A stretch of DNA of 11,027 nt from JAOTYV01 sp041557595 (GTDB lineage: Bacteria > Pseudomonadota > Alphaproteobacteria > UBA8366), in the NCBI GenBank assembly GCA_041557595.1, contig JBFFGE010000157.1, positions 1 through 11,027 on the forward strand, given 5' to 3'. The notes below the pieces were generated by a model, which saw nothing but the letters and a program-made list of their open reading frames with translations, was not told the origin of the DNA and ran no database searches. The translations under genes were made by a program, and so were the position numbers. Of this stretch, positions 6,895 through 11,027 are shown in pieces. Within the stretch, counting starts at the first letter, position 1; each line of letters opens with the position of its first letter.

Positions 6895-7374
6895 ATGAGC
6901 GAAAAACTCGATACAGGCGACGTCTTTCCGCAACTGTCCTTGTCGTTGGTTGGCGGCGGCGCCATGACCGTGCCGGACGACCTTGGCGGCAACTATGCCG
7001 TTCTGCTGTTCTATCGCGGCCACTGGTGACCGTACTGCCGCCGGCAGTTGGCCGGCTATGAAGAACAGAAAGCGGCGCTGGACGCGCTTGGCGTAACTGT
7101 CGTCGCGGGCAGCGTGGATGATGCGGAAAATGCCGCGAAAGTCGCGGCGGACCTTTCCTTCCCCGTCGCCTATGGCATGAACCGGGCCGATGGCAATGCC
7201 ATGGGATCCTGGTGGGAGGAGCGGCGCGGTATCATCCAGCCGTCGGAATTTGTGCTCGGCGCGGATGGTAAGGTGATGAGCGCGACCTATAGCTCCGGAC
7301 CGATCGGCCGGTTGGATGCGGCCGATGTGGTCAGATATCTGACCTTCGTGGAATCGAAGAAGGCGGCCGGTTAG
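6895..7374 (+). CDS. Selenocysteine-containing redoxin (UxxC peroxiredoxin-like selenoprotein)
   Basis: A 159-residue thioredoxin-fold protein of the AhpC/TSA peroxiredoxin-like type, read through an in-frame TGA at 7027-7029 (residue 45). Before the TGA is a typical beta-strand plus active-site lead, NYAVLLFYRGHW. After it the same frame gives PYCRRQLAGYEEQKAAL, a family hallmark that normally reads WCPYCRRQL. The codon therefore sits on the first cysteine of CxxC, giving Sec45-Pro-Tyr-Cys48. Further downstream are GVTVVAGSVDD, FPVAYGMNR, and a C-terminal SGPIGRLDAADVVRYL typical of these redoxins. The likely role is reduction of peroxides or disulfides with a selenol. TGA is the ordinary stop of three neighbouring genes, so it is not a reassigned codon. 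A SECIS-like hairpin follows at once. Selenoprotein forms of Prx-like redoxins are known from marine metagenomes. Decoding needs selA/selB/selC/selD, which are not in this window. A TGC-to-TGA error or a nonsense mutation remains possible. Confidence 0.85.
7027..7056 (+). promoter_or_regulatory. Sec UGA codon and candidate bacterial SECIS hairpin
   Basis: After the UGA at 7027-7029, GCCGGC at 7040-7045 pairs perfectly with GCCGGC at 7051-7056 around the loop AGUUG (7046-7050). The loop G at 7047 is 18 bases past the UGA. The published bacterial SECIS model asks for a small apical loop with a G among its first two bases, 16-37 bases from the UGA; this hairpin satisfies both. In E. coli fdhF the loop AGGUCU begins at almost the same distance. 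A competing short hairpin (CTGCC 7035-7039 with GGCAG 7043-7047) shares bases with it, so folding should be checked. Confidence 0.65.
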
Positions 7375-7377
7375 CCG

Positions 7378-8433
7378 CTACGCGCCTGCCGGAATCCAGC
7401 TCTTCTTCTCGCCCGCGTATTCGGCGCCGGGATTGCCGCTGACGGTGGTGCGCCACATGCGCCGCGGATGTTTCTCCGCGTCGAACCAGGTCGCCGCATG
7501 CACCAGCGTGCGATTATCGTAGATAGTCAGGTCGTCCTGCGTCCATTCATGCGCATAGACGAATTGCTGCTGCGTCAGATGCGACATCAGTTCATAGACC
7601 AGGGCCGCGCCGTCGCCGTCGGGGCCCGGCTGCATCCCCATGATGGGGCCCTCGATCCAGTCCATTTGTCCGGCTTCGCAGAGGTAGAGCGATCTTTCGC
7701 CGGTCACCGGATGGGTGCGCACTATGGGTTGCGGCCGCGGTTGTTCATGGGGCTGTAGCGGCATCGGCGTGTCGCCCGCCCGCACCGCCTTCTCGGAACG
7801 CCCGGCGCCGGGCATCGCGTGAATGCCGTAGACGCCGTCCAGACGCTTCTTCATCGCCGCCGGCAGCGCCGAATAGGCTGCGATGCCGTTGGCATAGAGG
7901 GTCTGTCCCTGGCCTTTGGGCGCGGCGGTCGCCGCATAGAAGAGTGAAATATCCGGCGGCGGCCGACGGTAGCTCTGATCCGTGTGCCACCCCCGGCGAT
8001 GGGGAAACCGCGTCGGCAGGCTGCCGTCTTCGTTGAAGGGCGGATCCGGGCGCGGCGGCGGCGGTTTGTTGGCGGGCGGCAGATTGGAGACGACGAGGAT
8101 TTCCGGCACGTCGGGATGCACCTTGTTCGGGTCGGTCAGGGTCTCGGTATAGTTCTCCACCTCCGGACCGAACAGACGGCTCAGCCGAACCAATAATGAT
8201 GGTTGTTCCGCAATTTCCCGCATTCCCGGAACGAGGATCAGCCCCTCCGACGCATACAGCGCGTCGGGCAGCGCGGCCGGCTCGGCTTCGGCCGCCGCAA
8301 TGAAAGCCCCGGTGTCATCCACCGCGCTGGGACGAATGAGCCCGCCAAAAGGGGCGCCGGGCAAGGGCTGCAAGTCGAACCGCGCGGCGGCGGATCCGCC
8401 GGCTGGCGCGGAAATATCCGGTTTTGGCATCAT
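7378..8433 (-). CDS. Divergent TauD/TfdA-family dioxygenase with proline-rich insertion
   Basis: A 351-residue Fe(II)/2-oxoglutarate dioxygenase, about 60 residues longer than the tandem pair and clearly from another subfamily. Metal ligands are H150 and D152 in GWHTDQSY and distal H312 in YDNRTLVH; the 2-oxoglutarate arginine is R328 in RRMWRTTV. Before the HTD motif is a proline-rich segment, about residues 117-135 (PPANKPPPPRPDPP); a second insertion near 208-236 is rich in P, Q and R. The frame is open to 8478, but the double ATG at 8433/8430 is preceded by GGGAGA at a good distance, so 8433 is chosen. It is convergent with the selenoprotein gene, with 3 bases between the stops, and divergent from the Fe-S gene. 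The hydroxylated substrate is unknown. Confidence 0.88.
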   Translation of the reverse strand: MMPKPDISAPAGGSAAARFDLQPLPGAPFGGLIRPSAVDDTGAFIAAAEAEPAALPDALYASEGLILVPGMREIAEQPSLLVRLSRLFGPEVENYTETLTDPNKVHPDVPEILVVSNLPPANKPPPPRPDPPFNEDGSLPTRFPHRRGWHTDQSYRRPPPDISLFYAATAAPKGQGQTLYANGIAAYSALPAAMKKRLDGVYGIHAMPGAGRSEKAVRAGDTPMPLQPHEQPRPQPIVRTHPVTGERSLYLCEAGQMDWIEGPIMGMQPGPDGDGAALVYELMSHLTQQQFVYAHEWTQDDLTIYDNRTLVHAATWFDAEKHPRRMWRTTVSGNPGAEYAGEKKSWIPAGA

Positions 8434-8581
8434 CCTGTTCTCCCAGGCGTCCATACGGGAATTGGGACTAAAAGACACGGTACACGATCCACTGGCGATG
8501 AGTCGCGCATTTCGTGCTATTCATCGGGCACTCTTATACTATTCTGCCCTGACCGCCCGCAGGGCGGCTTTGGAGGTGTCT
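8434..8581. promoter_or_regulatory. Divergent promoter region with overlapping -10 boxes and a hairpin
   Basis: This 148-base gap must carry promoters for the dioxygenase (left) and the Fe-S gene (right). TATACT at 8535-8540 on the plus strand overlaps TATAAG at 8538-8533 on the minus strand; neither has a good -35. A perfect 6-bp stem, CCGCCC 8553-8558 with GGGCGG 8562-8567 and a 3-base loop, ends 4 bases before the GGAGG ribosome site (8572-8576) of the Fe-S gene, so it would form in the leader of that mRNA. Confidence 0.35.
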
Positions 8582-9934
8582 ATGTCCGAGAAAACCGCCG
8601 GTTACCTTGATACGCTCGATGCCCGTGTCGCGGCCATGGCGGATGCCTGCACGCGCTGTGGAAAGTGCGTCGAGGCCTGTCCCATGCCCGAACCGGCGCG
8701 GATCGACGTGTCCGATCCCAAGGCGGTGATCGGCGGGGTGCTCGACGTGTTGCGGACCGGCGCCGGGCCGGATTTCTCCGAACAATGGGCGTCGGCCTGC
8801 ACGGGCAGCGGCTTTTGCCTGAGCGCCTGCGACTATGGCGTCAATCCGCGGTTCATGCTGGCGATGGCGCGCCGGGTCCTGAAAAAGCGCCAAACGGCGG
8901 AGGCGCGGCGGGACAAGGGCAAGGATTTGTTCAAATCGATGACCCGCGGCGTTCGCGTGCTGTCGCGCCTGCAACTGCCGCCGGAATTGCTGCAACGGCT
9001 CGATCCCTCGTCGCATCCGAAAACCGCCGAGCCGCCGGATCTCATCTTCTATACCGGCTGTAATCTGCTGAAGACGCCGCATATCGGGCTTCTGTGCCTC
9101 GATGTGCTGGACCGGCTCGATGTGCAATATGAAGTGTATGGCGGGCCGGCGAATTGCTGCGGCATCCTGCAGATGCGCGGCGGCGACGACGAAAACGCCA
9201 TGCGCCAGGGTCTGCGCACCATCGAACGGTTTGCCGAAACCAAGACCTCGGAAGTGCTCTCCTGGTGCCCGACCTGCCAGATCCAGTTCGGCGAAACCGC
9301 GCTGCCGATCCATGATATCGGCGCCGGCAACGCCGACCCGGCCTTCGACATGACCATGTTCGCGGTCTATCTCGCCCGGCGTCTCGAGGAGTTGCGGCCC
9401 CATTTCATCCATCGCGTCGACAAGCGGGTCGCGCTGCACGAACACCCGGGCAGCGAAGGGGTGACGGAGGCGGTCGTTGCGCTGTTGTCGGCCATTCCCG
9501 GCGTCGAGGTGGTGGACCTGGAACAACCGCGTATCGGCTACACGCTAAATTCGCTCGTCACGATCCCGGAACGCCGGCGGGAGATGCTGGCCAAGGAGTT
9601 GCAGGCGGCGGAGGACGCGGGTGTGACCACGCTTGCGGGCGTGTATCACTCCGATCACCGTGAGATCGTCTCCCACCACGGACAATGGTCGTTCGAGGTG
9701 GTGAACTTCATGGAAATCATCGGCGAGAGCATGGGTTTCGAACGCGAAGATGTCTTCAAGCGCCTGAAGACGATGCGCGACGTCGACGCCATCCTGGCGG
9801 ACAGCCAGGACATGATCGAGCGCAACGGCCTGGATGCGGAAGAGGCGCGGCAGGTCGTGCTCAGCGACATGCTGGGCGAGCAAATCCTGCCGGTCGACCG
9901 CCGCGAGCATGCGCAATATTTCGACGCCGATTGA
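8582..9934 (+). CDS. CCG-domain Fe-S protein (heterodisulfide reductase/GlpC-like)
   Basis: A 450-residue iron-sulfur protein resembling the Fe-S/CCG subunits of heterodisulfide reductase, GlpC and lactate-utilisation proteins, which pass electrons between flavoenzymes, thiols and quinones. Cluster 1 is canonical: C23, C26, C29 and C33 in CTRCGKCVEACP. Cluster 2 has only C73, C79 and C83 (CTGSGFCLSAC), with Ser76 where a cysteine is usual. One complete CCG domain follows: C160, C192-C193-G194, C229 and C232, exactly CX31CCGX34CXXC. The second half (about 282-385) keeps the CCG-domain layout (VALHEHPG, IPGVEVVDLE, VYHSDHREIVSHHG) but contains no cysteine. There is no membrane segment, so it is cytoplasmic. 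The ATG at 8582 follows GGAGG at a 5-base spacing; the frame open from 8300 is not used. It ends in TGA. The partner is unknown. Confidence 0.87.
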   Translation: MSEKTAGYLDTLDARVAAMADACTRCGKCVEACPMPEPARIDVSDPKAVIGGVLDVLRTGAGPDFSEQWASACTGSGFCLSACDYGVNPRFMLAMARRVLKKRQTAEARRDKGKDLFKSMTRGVRVLSRLQLPPELLQRLDPSSHPKTAEPPDLIFYTGCNLLKTPHIGLLCLDVLDRLDVQYEVYGGPANCCGILQMRGGDDENAMRQGLRTIERFAETKTSEVLSWCPTCQIQFGETALPIHDIGAGNADPAFDMTMFAVYLARRLEELRPHFIHRVDKRVALHEHPGSEGVTEAVVALLSAIPGVEVVDLEQPRIGYTLNSLVTIPERRREMLAKELQAAEDAGVTTLAGVYHSDHREIVSHHGQWSFEVVNFMEIIGESMGFEREDVFKRLKTMRDVDAILADSQDMIERNGLDAEEARQVVLSDMLGEQILPVDRREHAQYFDAD

Positions 9935-9946
9935 CGCGCTACTACG

Positions 9947-10747
9947 CTACCGGCCCTTGAACACGGGCGCGCGTTTTTCGAGAAACGCCTTGCGGGCCTC
10001 CTGCGCGTCCTCGCTGGCGAAGGCGCGGTGGATCGTCGCCAGTTCATAGCGCAGATGGGTCTCGAGGTCGGTCGCCGTCGCCGCCTTGACCACCGTCCGT
10101 TTGGTGAGCCGGCCGGTGACCGGCGAGAGTTGCGTCAGGCTCTGACAGTATTCGGCCAGCCGGCTAAGCAACCGGTCGTCGTCCACCACTTCGCCGGCCA
10201 TGCCGAGGCGGACCGCTTCCTCGCCGTTGACCGTTCGGTTCTCCAACAGGAAGCGCATCGCCTGTTCATGGCCCATACATTCGCGCAAGGTATAGCTCAA
10301 CCCGCCGTCGGGCGATCCGCCGATCCGGGGATACCCGGCAATCAGGCGCGCGCTTTTGGCGACAATCCGCATATCCGATGCCATGGCGAGCGAGAGGCCG
10401 GCGCCCACGGCCGCCCCGTTGACGCCGGCGACGATGGGTTTGTCGCATTTCTGTCGAAGCGTCAGGAAGAATTGACCGACCCAGCTCAGGTCGTCGAGCT
10501 GCTGGCTCAGGGGCGATTGCGGATTGTAGCGTTGATCGCGGTTTCCCGACAGATCGAGGCCGGCGCAGAACGCATTGCCGCTGCCGGTTATCGCGAGCAC
10601 CCAAACGGAATCGTCCCCCGCCGCATCCTCGACGGCGCCGATGATGCCCCAGGCAAGCTCCGTGCTGAGCGCGTTCATCTTGTCGGGACGGTTCAGAACG
10701 ATGGTCCGGACATGGCCGTCCTGTTCGATGTCGAGTACTGAAGCCAC
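9947..10747 (-). CDS. Enoyl-CoA hydratase/isomerase (crotonase) family protein
   Basis: A 266-residue crotonase-fold protein, expected to act on an acyl-CoA ester in the cytoplasm. Seen are IVLNRPDKMNALS (16-28), the oxyanion-hole region FCAGLDLS (60-67), the second oxyanion block GVNGAAVGAGLSLAMASD (108-125), and GGSPDGGLSYTL (143-154). The two glutamates of classical enoyl-CoA hydratase are missing: the first position is Ser119, and the second falls at or near Arg141. Asp147 in SPDGG occupies the place of the catalytic aspartate of PaaG-like and dienoyl-CoA isomerases, so an isomerase is more likely than a hydratase. The GTG start at 10747 has AGGGAGAGG a few bases upstream. It is convergent with the Fe-S gene, 12 bases between stops, and divergent from the gene at 10922. 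Confidence 0.88.
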   Translation of the reverse strand: MASVLDIEQDGHVRTIVLNRPDKMNALSTELAWGIIGAVEDAAGDDSVWVLAITGSGNAFCAGLDLSGNRDQRYNPQSPLSQQLDDLSWVGQFFLTLRQKCDKPIVAGVNGAAVGAGLSLAMASDMRIVAKSARLIAGYPRIGGSPDGGLSYTLRECMGHEQAMRFLLENRTVNGEEAVRLGMAGEVVDDDRLLSRLAEYCQSLTQLSPVTGRLTKRTVVKAATATDLETHLRYELATIHRAFASEDAQEARKAFLEKRAPVFKGR

Positions 10748-10921
10748 GCGCCTCTCCCTCTCTTTATTTATATGGGGTCACCCGAATGCCGCCGTCGGGC
10801 GGCCCAAGCATACGGCGCGGCGCGAAGCGTGGGCAAATGCTAATGCGCCGCCACACGGTCCACGGTACTGTACGAAGCGGGCATCGGCACGAAGGCCGGT
10901 TCGGCAATAGGGACGGCGAGG

Positions 10922-11027
10922 ATGGGTGAGCTGAATATATTGAGCGGCGGCGCGCCGAAACTGGGCGTCAGTAAATGCGCCGCGGATTTCGAGGCGGCGT
11001 CGGGTCATGCGGTCGCGATACGGTTCG
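10922..11027 (+). CDS. ModA-like substrate-binding protein, cut by the window edge
   Basis: The first 35 codons of a gene running off the right end. MGELNILSGGAPKLGV followed by ADFEAASGHAVAIRF matches the start of mature ModA-like (molybdate-type) periplasmic binding proteins: a first beta strand, a GA(P/A)-type turn, then DFE..SGH.V. AGGGA at 10909-10913, 8 bases before the ATG, supports the start. The protein begins directly with the mature fold and shows no signal peptide, which is unusual for an ABC transporter binding protein; cytoplasmic ModA-like proteins of unknown function do exist. No stop codon occurs before the edge. The ligand cannot be told from this fragment. Confidence 0.6.
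   Translation, partial: MGELNILSGGAPKLGVSKCAADFEAASGHAVAIRF

Noticed and set aside
5403..6992. A 529-codon minus-strand ORF opposite hpnN
   Set aside because: It is an Arg/Gln/His-rich shadow of a GC-rich gene, covering hpnN, which has clear family signatures.
7027..7029. The TGA taken as a nonsense mutation that makes a pseudogene
   Set aside because: The only interruption falls exactly on the catalytic Cys codon, the downstream frame is intact and family-like to its stop, and a SECIS-like hairpin follows. Sequencing error is not excluded.
7363..7378. A GCGGC/GCCGC hairpin across the convergent stops of the selenoprotein and dioxygenase genes
   Set aside because: It is only a 5-bp stem with no U-tract on either side, which is expected by chance in DNA this GC-rich.
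8300..8581. A 94-codon N-terminal extension of the Fe-S protein
   Set aside because: It overlaps the divergent dioxygenase gene, and the ATG at 8582 has an excellent GGAGG site.
10778..11008. A 76-codon minus-strand ORF at the right edge
   Set aside because: It is Arg-rich with no family, and is antisense to the ModA-like start that has a good ribosome site.

Overview
The window is GC-rich, coding-dense bacterial DNA. An HpnN-type hopanoid RND transporter, TauD-like dioxygenases, a crotonase-fold protein and a TTGAC...GCTA-type promoter suggest an alphaproteobacterium, perhaps Rhodospirillales-like; this assignment is inference. Ten coding regions are supported, one of them cut by the right edge. 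No tRNA, rRNA, CRISPR array or insertion sequence is visible.

Left part (1-4.0 kb, all minus strand): a CmcJ/NvfI-family oxidoreductase, a secreted PAP2 phosphatase, a 628-base gap, and two tandem, nearly identical TauD/TfdA-type Fe(II)/2-oxoglutarate dioxygenase genes. The gap holds an intrinsic terminator (minus strand), an AT-rich island with two short palindromes, a possible small RNA unit and a spaced direct repeat.

Middle (4.2-7.4 kb, plus strand): hpnN, then 31 bases later the most notable gene. This is a 159-residue redoxin with an in-frame TGA exactly where the first cysteine of the CxxC redox motif belongs (W-TGA-PYC). The reading frame and protein family continue intact after it. 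A 6-bp hairpin with an AGUUG loop begins 10 bases after the TGA, with spacing very like a bacterial SECIS element. PAP2, hpnN and the Fe-S gene all end in TGA, so TGA is a normal stop in this genome. The best reading is a selenoprotein (UxxC redoxin), which a standard gene caller would split or truncate.

Right part (7.4-11.0 kb): a third, divergent TauD-like dioxygenase (minus) ends 3 bases from the selenoprotein stop. A divergent 148-base promoter region separates it from an Fe-S protein with one intact CCG domain and one CCG-like half that has lost every cysteine. Convergent with that gene is an enoyl-CoA hydratase/isomerase-family protein. At the right edge is the start of a ModA-like substrate-binding protein without a visible signal peptide.

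Taken together: four predicted non-haem iron oxygenases lie within 8.5 kb, beside an Fe-S electron-transfer type protein and a CoA-ester enzyme. This fits an accessory catabolic or secondary-metabolite region, but no substrate can be read from the sequence. The hpnN/selenoredoxin pair may be a separate envelope and redox module.
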